From Cytobacillus kochii (GTDB taxonomy: Bacteria; Bacillota; Bacilli; Bacillales; Cytobacillaceae), in NCBI RefSeq assembly GCF_020171845.1, contig NZ_JAIVAM010000004.1, positions 186,001 to 250,000 of the forward strand: a stretch of DNA of 64,000 nt. The letters are read 5' to 3'. The notes beneath the pieces were generated by a model. It ran no database searches, was not told the DNA's origin, and saw only the letters and a program-made list of their open reading frames with translations. Positions 24,897-33,144 of this stretch are shown here, in pieces (positions within the stretch are counted from its first letter, which is position 1; every line of letters begins with the position of its first letter). A program made the position numbers and the translations under genes.

Positions 24897-26111
24897 ATGA
24901 CGGGACCTTTAGCAGGCATGAGAGTCATTGATGTCACAACCAATATTTCCGGTCCAACTTTGACAATGATTCTAGCGGACTTAGGTGCGGAAATTATTAA
25001 AATTGAACGTCCGGGTACGGGAGATGACGCCAGGGGGATGGGGCCATTTATGAGTGGTGAAGGCGTATATTTTCTCCATATTAATCGCAATAAAGAGTCG
25101 GTTGTCATCGACCTTAAGAAACAAGATGGGAAACAAATCGTATATGATCTTGTCAAATCGGCAGATATATTCGTTGAGAACTTCCGGCAGGGAAAAGCTG
25201 AGCAAATGGGATTAGGTTATGCTAAATTGAAAGCAATAAACAATCAAATCATCTATTGCTCATTATCAGCATATGGCCAAAGTGGGCCGCAAAAATTGCA
25301 ACCGGGCTATGATGCTATTGCTCAAGCTGAAACAGGCATCATGGGCATCAATGGAGCCAAAGACGCTGAATTAGCGAGAGTACCTGTCTCTATTTTAGAT
25401 CAAGGAAGTGCAATGTGGGGTGCAATTGGTATTCTATCTGCACTTTTGCATCGAAAGCATACAGGTGAAGGGCAATTTGTTTCTACTTCTTTATATGAAA
25501 CCGGTTTATTTTGGAGTAGTTATCATATGCTTTCCTTTTTAGCGACAGGAGAAGAACCTCAGAAAAACGGCTCTGGTCACACGGCATTTGCTCCTTATGG
25601 TGCTTACTTGGCAAGTGATACGTATATCATGATTGGCATTTCCAATCAATCGCTATTTGAAAGATTATGTCGGGTTTTAAATAGTATGGAGTGGCTATCA
25701 GATCAGCGATTTTTAGATAATAAAAATCGTGTGGAAAACCAATACATCTTAAAAGAAAACATAGAACTGATACTTCAAAGGGAAACGGCTGATTATTGGG
25801 TGACGGAATTAAGCGCGGCAGGGATCCCAAGTTCCAAAGTAAAAAAAATATCGGAAGTCATTGATGCAAAACAGACAGAAGCCCTTGGCATGTGGCAACA
25901 AGTAACACATGATACAATTGAAGATTTACGTCTACCAAGACTACCTTTTCATCTAAGTAAATCTACACCTGAGGTGAAAATGGCATCGCCAAAACTAGGG
26001 GAAAATACTGATTGTGTCCTACAATCATTAGGCTATACGCAAGAAAGAATAGCAGAGCTTTCAACTAGCCAAGTTATTGGAGCTTATGAAAAAAAACTGA
26101 AAAACAGATAA
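24897..26111 (+). CDS. CaiB/BaiF family CoA transferase, second copy
   Basis: This class III CoA transferase of 404 residues begins with MRVIDVTTNISGP and LADLGAEIIKIE and keeps the catalytic aspartate in SILDQGS. The FRQGKAEQMGLGY segment is typical of the family. It shares general layout with the copy at 4157-5371 but is clearly diverged. It is the last gene of the island, ended by a terminator. With the ech and acd before it, it may provide an alternative activation route that uses a CoA ester donor in place of ATP. Confidence 0.92.
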   Translation: MTGPLAGMRVIDVTTNISGPTLTMILADLGAEIIKIERPGTGDDARGMGPFMSGEGVYFLHINRNKESVVIDLKKQDGKQIVYDLVKSADIFVENFRQGKAEQMGLGYAKLKAINNQIIYCSLSAYGQSGPQKLQPGYDAIAQAETGIMGINGAKDAELARVPVSILDQGSAMWGAIGILSALLHRKHTGEGQFVSTSLYETGLFWSSYHMLSFLATGEEPQKNGSGHTAFAPYGAYLASDTYIMIGISNQSLFERLCRVLNSMEWLSDQRFLDNKNRVENQYILKENIELILQRETADYWVTELSAAGIPSSKVKKISEVIDAKQTEALGMWQQVTHDTIEDLRLPRLPFHLSKSTPEVKMASPKLGENTDCVLQSLGYTQERIAELSTSQVIGAYEKKLKNR

Positions 26112-26120
26112 ACCATTTAT

Positions 26121-26166
26121 GAGCTCTTCTATTATTGTGGTAAGACATTTATAGGAGAGCTTTTCT
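26121..26166 (+). terminator. Terminator ending the catabolic island
   Basis: AGCTCTTCTAT near 26122 pairs, with one bulge, with ATAGGAGAGCT ending at 26161, followed by TTTTCTT. Confidence 0.7.
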
Positions 26167-26318
26167 TGTGGTTCAACTAACGCGTAAATAGTACAACTGT
26201 TTTTCATCTACAATATCAAAAAGTTGAAGAAAAGATTTGTTTGATGAATATTACATATGAAGTGGGGATATTTTCATCAACTACGATAAATAATTCTTTT
26301 CATGAGAAAGATATCTGC

Positions 26319-26614
26319 TATAATGGTTGTAATACTGAAACGTTTTAATTGAAGAAAGAGTCAAAATTATAAATGAACGATTGAAAGAGGGCTAGTAAAT
26401 AGGGATTGGCATGAAAGAGAGTGGAATTTATCAGCTGAAAGATTCCACCATGATTCAACCTATTGAACCTGCCTCTTTAGTCTGGTGAAAACCATCAGCG
26501 GTGATTGAGACGTTAACTCATGAAAGTGGAATGTTTAAAAGAAAGCATTCAATTAAGGTGGTACCGCGAAACCTAACTCGTCCTTATGTATTAAGGCTTG
26601 AGTTAGGTTTTTTA
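26319..26614 (+). promoter_or_regulatory. Proline T-box leader of proBA, with promoter
   Basis: An extended -10 (TGCTATAAT, with TATAAT at 26319-26324) precedes a T-box riboswitch. Stem I is closed by AAAGAGGGC (near 26383) and GCCTCTTT (26471-26478). It contains AGTA, AGAGAG and a GCTGAAAG loop typical of T-boxes. The likely specifier is CCT at 26468-26470, in GAACCT and followed by G, which reads proline. The T-box proper, AAGGTGGTACCGCG, is at 26555-26568. It overlaps a terminator whose stem is AACCTAACTC/GAGTTAGGTT followed by a T-tract to 26614. Uncharged tRNA-Pro should allow read-through into proBA. Confidence 0.93.
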
Positions 26615-26680
26615 TTTTTTAAAAAACTAGACTGAGACATCACTACATGGGTGTTCGTGCTCTTAAAAGGAATGAATCAT

Positions 26681-27775
26681 ATGGGGAAGAAAAGAATGAT
26701 CGTTAAAATTGGCAGCAGTTCATTAACGAATGAAAGGGGGGAAATTGACCGCTATAAATTTACCGATCATATATTAGCACTTGCAAAAATACAGAAAATG
26801 GGCCATGAAGTGATTGTCGTATCCTCGGGAGCAGTAGCAGCAGGTTTTAGAAAACTAGGTTATTCTTCCCGTCCCATTACATTAAAAGGGAAACAAGCTG
26901 CGGCTGCTATCGGTCAAGGATTATTAATTCAAAGTTACATGGAAGCCTTATTAAAATTTGACACCTTGGCAGCGCAAATTTTACTGACTCGATCCGACTT
27001 TAACAATCAAGTGCGCTTTAGAAATGCGTACGATACGATTATGGAACTGTTAGATCGTAAAGTCATACCGATTATTAACGAAAATGACACTGTTTCTATT
27101 GAGGAATTGACTTTCGGGGATAATGATATGTTATCAGCACTCGTTAGCGGGCTTGTTCATGCTGATTTACTTGTGATTTTAACAGATATTAATGGCTTAT
27201 ATGATAAAAACCCGTTTAAGTATCCAAATGCCAGCCGAATTGACTTCTTAAATGAAATTACTGATGTGCAAATGAAAGCGACAGATGGTGCGGGCTCTAA
27301 AGTTGGAACTGGCGGCATGTACTCAAAGTTGAATGCTGCTAAAACAGCTATGGAATTAAACGTCCCGGTTTTTATCGGTACTGGTAAAGGTGAAGACAAA
27401 CTTATAAGCATCCTTAATGGAAATGGAGACGGTACATATCTTTCTAATCAGCAAATGAAAAATATTAATACAAAACGGCAATGGATTGCCCTTCATTCGA
27501 CGGTCAAAGGAAAAATCTATGTGGATAAAGGAGCCGAAAAAGCACTTGTACATGGTGGTGGAAGTCTATTATCACCTGGAATTGTTAAAATTGATGGAAG
27601 TTTTCTTTCGGGTGAGGTTGTTGAAGTGAGGTTTGAAAATCAACTAATTGCTAGGGGAGAAGTAAGTTGTTCTAGTCAATATCTCACGCAAACATCACAT
27701 GAGAAAAAACGAATTAAAGAAGTGATTCATCGTGATAAATTAGTTTTAGAATCGAATAGGAGTGAAGGGAAATGA
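26681..27775 (+). CDS. proB: Glutamate 5-kinase
   Basis: This is ProB, 364 residues from ATG 26681, which phosphorylates glutamate as the first step of proline synthesis. The start was chosen because AAAAGG lies ten bases upstream; the GTG at 26651 and the ATG at 26672 are poorly placed. The amino-acid kinase domain shows IVKIGSSSLT, VVSSGAVAAG, INENDTVS and GTGGMYSKLNAA. A C-terminal PUA domain follows (LLSPGIVKIDGSF). It overlaps proA by four bases. Control is by the T-box leader immediately upstream. Confidence 0.97.
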   Translation: MGKKRMIVKIGSSSLTNERGEIDRYKFTDHILALAKIQKMGHEVIVVSSGAVAAGFRKLGYSSRPITLKGKQAAAAIGQGLLIQSYMEALLKFDTLAAQILLTRSDFNNQVRFRNAYDTIMELLDRKVIPIINENDTVSIEELTFGDNDMLSALVSGLVHADLLVILTDINGLYDKNPFKYPNASRIDFLNEITDVQMKATDGAGSKVGTGGMYSKLNAAKTAMELNVPVFIGTGKGEDKLISILNGNGDGTYLSNQQMKNINTKRQWIALHSTVKGKIYVDKGAEKALVHGGGSLLSPGIVKIDGSFLSGEVVEVRFENQLIARGEVSCSSQYLTQTSHEKKRIKEVIHRDKLVLESNRSEGK

Positions 27776-29019
27776 CAAGTGAAGTATATGAAAAAGGTAA
27801 ATTAGCAAAAAAAGCGAGCTATCGTTTAAGTGGCGCTACGACAGCGGAAAAAAATCAAGCATTAAACGCCATTGCCAATCAATTAATAGAAGATCAAGAG
27901 GAAATCCGTTTAGCCAATGAAAAAGATATAAGGATGGCGCGTGGCCACATGAGTGACAGTATGATTGATCGTCTTATGTTAGATGAGTCTAGAATAAGAG
28001 CAATGGCACAAGCGGTCACTGATATCGCACAACTTGACGATCCTATACATCGTGTATTGCAGACAATAAAAAAAGAAAATGGCCTACTTATTCAACAAAA
28101 GTCAGTCCCACTTGGTGTTATAGGTATGATTTACGAGGCAAGACCTAACGTAACCATTGATGCTGCTTCACTAGCTTTAAAGACAAATAATTGTGTAATT
28201 TTACGAGGGAGTAAAACGGCTCTACATAGTAATCGTGCGCTTGTCCAAACTGTTCATCGCGCATTACAATCGACGGAGCTACCAATTGATAGTGTCTTAT
28301 TAATTGAAGATACGAGTAGAGAAGCTGCCAAAGAATTATTTCATCTTCATACATTTCTCGATGTGCTTATCCCCAGAGGTGGCAAAGGATTGATTGATAC
28401 TGTTGTACGTGAGGCATCCGTGCCGGTTATTGAAACAGGTGCAGGTAATTGCCATATGTATATTGATGAGTTTGCGGAATTAGAAATGGCGAAGAAAGTA
28501 GTATTAAATGCGAAGAAACAAAGACCTTCTGTTTGCAATAGTATCGAATCTCTTTTGATTCATACTCATTGGTTGGAAAAATACGGGGGAGAATTTTTAG
28601 CTTACATGGAGAACGAGGGAATTGAAATGGTTGGAGATCAATATGTGAAAGACTTTCTTCCTCACATCGAATTAGCCACTACAGAAGATTTTCACAGTGA
28701 GTTTCTATGCTTAAAAATGAGCGTTAAAACAGTTGCCTCTGTTGAAGACGCCATTACTCATATTCGTCAGTATGGGACAAAGCATTCAGAAGCAATTATA
28801 ACGGAAAATAATAGTCGAGCAGAAACCTTTATGAATCATGTAGATGCTGCTGCTGTTTATCATAATGCTTCAACAAGATTTACAGATGGATTTGAATTTG
28901 GTTTTGGCGCTGAGATTGGCATTAGCACACAAAAAATGCATGTGCGTGGACCAATGGGATTAAAAGCACTAACATCAAGTAAATATTTTATTGAAGGTAA
29001 TGGACAAATAAGAGAATAA
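27772..29019 (+). CDS. proA: Gamma-glutamyl phosphate reductase
   Basis: This is ProA, 415 residues, which reduces glutamyl 5-phosphate to glutamate semialdehyde with NADPH. Visible family features are IGMIYEARPNVTIDA, NCVILRGSK, PRGGKGL and the catalytic cysteine in KKQRPSVCNSIES. ATG 27772 overlaps the proB stop (ATGA). ProC is not in the window. Regulation should follow the proline T-box. Confidence 0.97.
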   Translation: MTSEVYEKGKLAKKASYRLSGATTAEKNQALNAIANQLIEDQEEIRLANEKDIRMARGHMSDSMIDRLMLDESRIRAMAQAVTDIAQLDDPIHRVLQTIKKENGLLIQQKSVPLGVIGMIYEARPNVTIDAASLALKTNNCVILRGSKTALHSNRALVQTVHRALQSTELPIDSVLLIEDTSREAAKELFHLHTFLDVLIPRGGKGLIDTVVREASVPVIETGAGNCHMYIDEFAELEMAKKVVLNAKKQRPSVCNSIESLLIHTHWLEKYGGEFLAYMENEGIEMVGDQYVKDFLPHIELATTEDFHSEFLCLKMSVKTVASVEDAITHIRQYGTKHSEAIITENNSRAETFMNHVDAAAVYHNASTRFTDGFEFGFGAEIGISTQKMHVRGPMGLKALTSSKYFIEGNGQIRE

Positions 29020-29108
29020 TTGTTAGCTAAAAGTTAAAGGAATTTTGCTAGCGTTAGAGAAGTATAAATGAATAAGATGATATTCTTCTGAAAAGGTGTG
29101 ACTTATAT

Positions 29109-29735
29109 ATGGAAACTATTCCTAAGCCAGCGGCGACAGTCTTATTAATCAATCCACAAGGACAAGTATATATGACGAAACGCCCAGCAACAATGAAATT
29201 TCTTGCTGGGCATTATGTTTTTCCTGGTGGCGCAGTGGATGAGAAAGACTCGCTGCTATCTAATAGATTAATTGCTCCAACAGATCAGGAAAATATCCCT
29301 TTAGCTTATTATGTTGCTGCCGCAAGAGAAGTCTATGAAGAAATTGGAGTTTTCCTTGGTTGTGATAGAACAGGAGAGCCGCTCTCATTTCAAAAAGAAG
29401 AAAGTTTGAACGATAGGAAAAGGCTCTTAAAAAAGGAAATAAGTTTTATCGAGTTATTAAAAGAAAAAGAAGCCGCGCTTGATTGTCGCTGCTTCACATA
29501 TATCGGCCATAAAACGACACCAGCAAAAAGTCCAATACGTTTTGATACACGTTTCTTTATTACACGTCTCCCAAAACGGCAACAACCAATTCCTGATCCT
29601 TATGAAGTTGCAGAAGCCAGGTGGATTTATCCAAAAGATGCTTTGCATGCTTATGAGAAGGGTGAAATTAAACTCATAAACCCGACTATCCGTTCACTTG
29701 AAAAAGCAATTTGTTGGTTAGATGCAACTTCATGA
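29109..29735 (+). CDS. Nudix hydrolase
   Basis: This Nudix-fold protein has 208 residues. The Nudix box is split: FPGGAVDEKD is followed by a longer insertion of about 20 residues before AAREVYEEIG. Such an extended box is found in the NUDT7/NUDT19-like group, some of which act on CoA or acyl-CoA diphosphates. The substrate is not predictable here. It starts 90 bases after proA behind AAAGGTG and is convergent with the next gene; their stops overlap by six bases. Confidence 0.85.
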   Translation: METIPKPAATVLLINPQGQVYMTKRPATMKFLAGHYVFPGGAVDEKDSLLSNRLIAPTDQENIPLAYYVAAAREVYEEIGVFLGCDRTGEPLSFQKEESLNDRKRLLKKEISFIELLKEKEAALDCRCFTYIGHKTTPAKSPIRFDTRFFITRLPKRQQPIPDPYEVAEARWIYPKDALHAYEKGEIKLINPTIRSLEKAICWLDATS

Positions 29736-30554
29736 ATAACTTGAGTAAGCATTTCTGTTCTGTATAACCTTTCTTTCTTCTATCAACTTAATTAAATGAG
29801 CTTCTGTTGTTTTTTCTGCTACTACTTTGTTTGAAGGGTGAATATGACCAGCGTATATCTTATTCGTAATTTCGTGTAATAACAGGGGCTCATTCTCTTT
29901 TAAAATATGTAAAATTTGTTCTTCTCTCTGCATTCTTCTATTCAGTACATAATCAATATGTTCGTATGGATTATTAATCCAATCGCCATGACCAGGACCA
30001 ACCATTGTTAAGGATAATGATTTTATTTTTTCTAATGTGATGAAATAATCTTTCATATTCCCATCGGGTGTACCAATCCAAGAAGTTCCCTTTTCTATTA
30101 AATTATCGCCTGCCAGTAAAATCTTCTTAGAAGGTAAATAAAAGCTTAAATGACCTGAAGAATGCCCTGGGAGATGTAATGCTATCAGAGATTCATCGCC
30201 TATAGATATTTCTTCGTGATTTGAAAGGTAATGGAGGTTATCAATTTGAACATTCCTTCTGATTTCGGACTCCTCAAGTGGATGAGCAAATATAGGTATT
30301 TGCCAATCAAGAAGTTGTTTCACTCCAGGTGAATGATCTTTATGTCCATGGGTGAGAAGAATCGCTTTCGGAATGGGAAGCTCATGTTTTTTTAGTGCTG
30401 TATGTAGTGTTTCTCTTGTAATGGGTTGATTATAACCAGTGTCAATGATTAGAGTTTCCTCTTTATTACCGATGATGTAGCTATTTGTTGTTGTATATGG
30501 CCAAAGAGTGGGAGTAGGAATAGGTATACGTAATACACTAATATCTGATTTCAT
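29730..30554 (-). CDS. MBL-fold hydrolase, LACTB2-like
   Basis: This metallo-beta-lactamase-fold protein has 274 residues. The metal-binding motif THGHKDH, then GHSSGH, AGDN and GPGHGD, gives the full two-metal site. A C-terminal winged-helix-like domain (ENEPLLLHEITNKIYAG) resembles LACTB2-type proteins, some of which are nucleases. The start is ATG 30554, just after AAAGGTGG on the minus strand; the in-frame GTG at 30563 sits inside that site. No partner gene is evident. The precise substrate is unknown. Confidence 0.85.
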   Translation of the reverse strand: MKSDISVLRIPIPTPTLWPYTTTNSYIIGNKEETLIIDTGYNQPITRETLHTALKKHELPIPKAILLTHGHKDHSPGVKQLLDWQIPIFAHPLEESEIRRNVQIDNLHYLSNHEEISIGDESLIALHLPGHSSGHLSFYLPSKKILLAGDNLIEKGTSWIGTPDGNMKDYFITLEKIKSLSLTMVGPGHGDWINNPYEHIDYVLNRRMQREEQILHILKENEPLLLHEITNKIYAGHIHPSNKVVAEKTTEAHLIKLIEERKVIQNRNAYSSYS

Positions 30555-30604
30555 TATGTCCACCTTTTATAAATAATTTGAATATTATGAATATTTTTTA
30601 GCTA

Positions 30605-30691
30605 TTGATACTTACTTTAAAACTATGCTATGATACATAGGTATGGCTATTTGTTATTATTGTATAAAAGTATCCAATATAATAATAACAA
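30605..30691 (+). promoter_or_regulatory. helD promoter and leader inverted repeat
   Basis: TTGATA at 30605-30610 and TATGAT at 30629-30634, spaced by 18 bases, form a promoter. Just downstream, TTGTTATTATT (30651-30661) is exactly repeated in reverse complement at 30681-30691. The stem can extend to about 15 pairs with one G-U. It ends about 45 bases before the helD start and could be an operator or an RNA hairpin. Confidence 0.55.
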
Positions 30692-30736
30692 AAATATTGA
30701 GATGTGTCAACTAATTTTTTATCGAGGAGTGATTCT

Positions 30737-32983
30737 ATGCAAGAGCGACAAGAAGAGCAAAAAAGGGTAGATAGAATAATACATGAAGTGAATAAGAAGC
30801 AAGTCGCTTATATAGAAAATCGCGACCACGTACAGAAGGATGTAAAACAATTAAAAACAGGATTTTGGGATGATGTGACAGTCAACCTAGAGGAAATGGA
30901 CGATGTGATTGAGACATTTCAAAGTGTAAAGCAGCAAGCAGAATTATTAGGGGAAAGAGAACGGCGAATGGGAATGCTCGATCAATATGTCAACATATTG
31001 TCGAAACAAAAAGACTCGCCCTATTTTGGCAGAATTGATTTTAGGGAAGATGGGGAAGAAAAGGAATCCATATATATTGGTGTTGCCTCATTAATGGATG
31101 AAAATGATGAGCAGTTTCTTATTTATGATTGGCGGTCACCTGTTGCGAGTATGTATTACGATTACACACCTGGAAAAGCAAAGTATGACACCCCATATGA
31201 AACAATTATGGGAGAAATGTTATTAAAGCGTCAATTTATTATAAAAAAGGGGAATATTGAAGGGTTATTTGATACGGGTTTAACGATTGGTGATACTGTG
31301 CTGCAGGAAGTGTTAGGTGGACACGCAAATGCACAGATGAAAAGTATTGTTGCTACGATTCAGAAGCAACAAAATGCAATTATTCGCAATGTGAAAGACG
31401 ATTTAATTATTGTTCAAGGAGTGGCAGGTAGTGGGAAAACATCAGCAGCATTACAAAGAATCGCTTACCTTCTATATCATTATAGGAAATCATTACATGC
31501 GGAAAATATAATTCTTTTCTCGCCAAACCCGCTATTTAATAGTTATGTTTCTCAAGTGTTACCAGAATTGGGTGAGAAAAATATGAAGCAGGATACTTTT
31601 TGGCACTTCATTCAAAGTAAGTTTGATGCAAAGCTTACGATAGAAACACCGCTTGATCAATTAGAATTTCTTCTTCAAGAAAATGATTCAAGTGAAAAAA
31701 GAGTCCAGGAAATTGAATATAAGTCCTCTTTATCCTATCAATCTTCTATGGACCAATATATTAGCCATTTATTAATAGAAGGGATGATTTTCCGTGATCT
31801 CACCTTTCATAATGAAAAATGGCTGACTGTCGATGAAATCGGTGAGAAGTTTTATTCTTATGAAAGTAATATCTCAATCGCGAACAGACTGCAACTTATA
31901 CAAGAATGGAGCCTTTCTATTATAAAGAAAAAGGAGAAAGCAGAACGGAAGAAGGCTTGGGTTGAGAATGAAGTAGAATTACTTGATAAAGAAGATTATT
32001 TACAAGCATATAAAAAGGCACAGCAAATAGATGATGATGGCTTTATGCAACCAGAAGTTGAGCAAGCGTATTTGATGAAAATGGTTGTGAAAAGGAGACT
32101 TAAGCCACTTCGGAAACAAATCAAATCTTTCTATTTTGTTGATATACTTGCAATGTACGATGAGTTTTTACGTACAAGTAACAAAGATGATTCGGGATTA
32201 GAGGCAATTGTATCTGGTGATATGTTGTATGAAGATGTGGTTCCTTATTTATATTTAAAACAACAATTATTAAAGGAAGATGGTCATACGTCTGTACGTC
32301 ATATTTTTATTGACGAAGCACAGGATTATTCACCCTTTCACTTTGCCTATTTAAAAGAGTTATTCCCGCATAGTAAGTGGACGTTATTGGGAGATGTGAA
32401 TCAAACTATCCACTATCACGCTGACAATCAGTCTGTCCTTTTTAGTAATGAAAAAGCAACAATCTATCAATTAAGACAAAGTTATCGTTCAACGAAAGAG
32501 ATTACGACATTTACATCAAGTCTGCTTTTAAATAATGAAGATATTATTCCTTTTAACCGAAGTGGCGAAAAGCCCATTATCAAAAATGTGGATGAGAAAG
32601 AAGCGCTAACGATACTCATAGATGTCGTTCGTCGATCCGTCTCGCTAGGTCATGAAACCATTGCGATCATTGCTAGGAGTGCGAGTCAGAGTGAGGAGTG
32701 GTACCGTCAATTATTGCCTCATCTTAACAATGTGAACCTTATCCATCAAAAAACAACGGAATTTCAAAAAGGAATTACCATTATTCCATCTTATTTAGCA
32801 AAGGGGATTGAATTTGATGCTGTTGTTATCCCCGATGGTGAACAGTATAAAAAAGAGAGGGACCGCTTTTTATTCTATACTGTGTGTACGCGGGCAATGC
32901 ATCAATTAGTCATCTTGCAAAAATCACAAACGAATCCGTTTATTAATGGAGCAGATGTGCACACATATGAATATATATTGTAA
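30737..32983 (+). CDS. helD: RNA polymerase recycling motor ATPase HelD
   Basis: This 748-residue superfamily 1 (UvrD/Rep-like) protein matches HelD, which binds RNA polymerase and frees it from stalled complexes using ATP. It has an N-terminal coiled coil (EERQEEQKRVDRIIHEVNKK-like start), Walker A at about residue 228 (GVAGSGKTSAAL), Walker B in HIFIDEAQDYS, and QSYRSTKEI as a later helicase motif. The start ATG 30737 follows GAGGAG; an upstream frame to 30704 lacks such a site. Some HelD proteins protect against rifampicin, but whether this one does cannot be seen. Confidence 0.92.
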   Translation: MQERQEEQKRVDRIIHEVNKKQVAYIENRDHVQKDVKQLKTGFWDDVTVNLEEMDDVIETFQSVKQQAELLGERERRMGMLDQYVNILSKQKDSPYFGRIDFREDGEEKESIYIGVASLMDENDEQFLIYDWRSPVASMYYDYTPGKAKYDTPYETIMGEMLLKRQFIIKKGNIEGLFDTGLTIGDTVLQEVLGGHANAQMKSIVATIQKQQNAIIRNVKDDLIIVQGVAGSGKTSAALQRIAYLLYHYRKSLHAENIILFSPNPLFNSYVSQVLPELGEKNMKQDTFWHFIQSKFDAKLTIETPLDQLEFLLQENDSSEKRVQEIEYKSSLSYQSSMDQYISHLLIEGMIFRDLTFHNEKWLTVDEIGEKFYSYESNISIANRLQLIQEWSLSIIKKKEKAERKKAWVENEVELLDKEDYLQAYKKAQQIDDDGFMQPEVEQAYLMKMVVKRRLKPLRKQIKSFYFVDILAMYDEFLRTSNKDDSGLEAIVSGDMLYEDVVPYLYLKQQLLKEDGHTSVRHIFIDEAQDYSPFHFAYLKELFPHSKWTLLGDVNQTIHYHADNQSVLFSNEKATIYQLRQSYRSTKEITTFTSSLLLNNEDIIPFNRSGEKPIIKNVDEKEALTILIDVVRRSVSLGHETIAIIARSASQSEEWYRQLLPHLNNVNLIHQKTTEFQKGITIIPSYLAKGIEFDAVVIPDGEQYKKERDRFLFYTVCTRAMHQLVILQKSQTNPFINGADVHTYEYIL

Positions 32984-32995
32984 TGATTGTTTTAG

Positions 32996-33034
32996 GTATG
33001 TAGGATATTATTCGTATCTTGCATACTTTTTTTT
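32996..33034 (+). terminator. Terminator after helD
   Basis: GTATGTAGGATA pairs with TATCTTGCATAC (with two imperfect pairs), followed by eight T. Confidence 0.8.
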
Positions 33035-33144
33035 ATATCTTTTGATGTGTTTTTACATATTAAAGGAGGAAAAGGGGATTTCTTGCATAACCCTTTTAAG
33101 GGAGCAATTTTTGCTTTCAACCTGAATAGAGGGAGGAATGTGAA

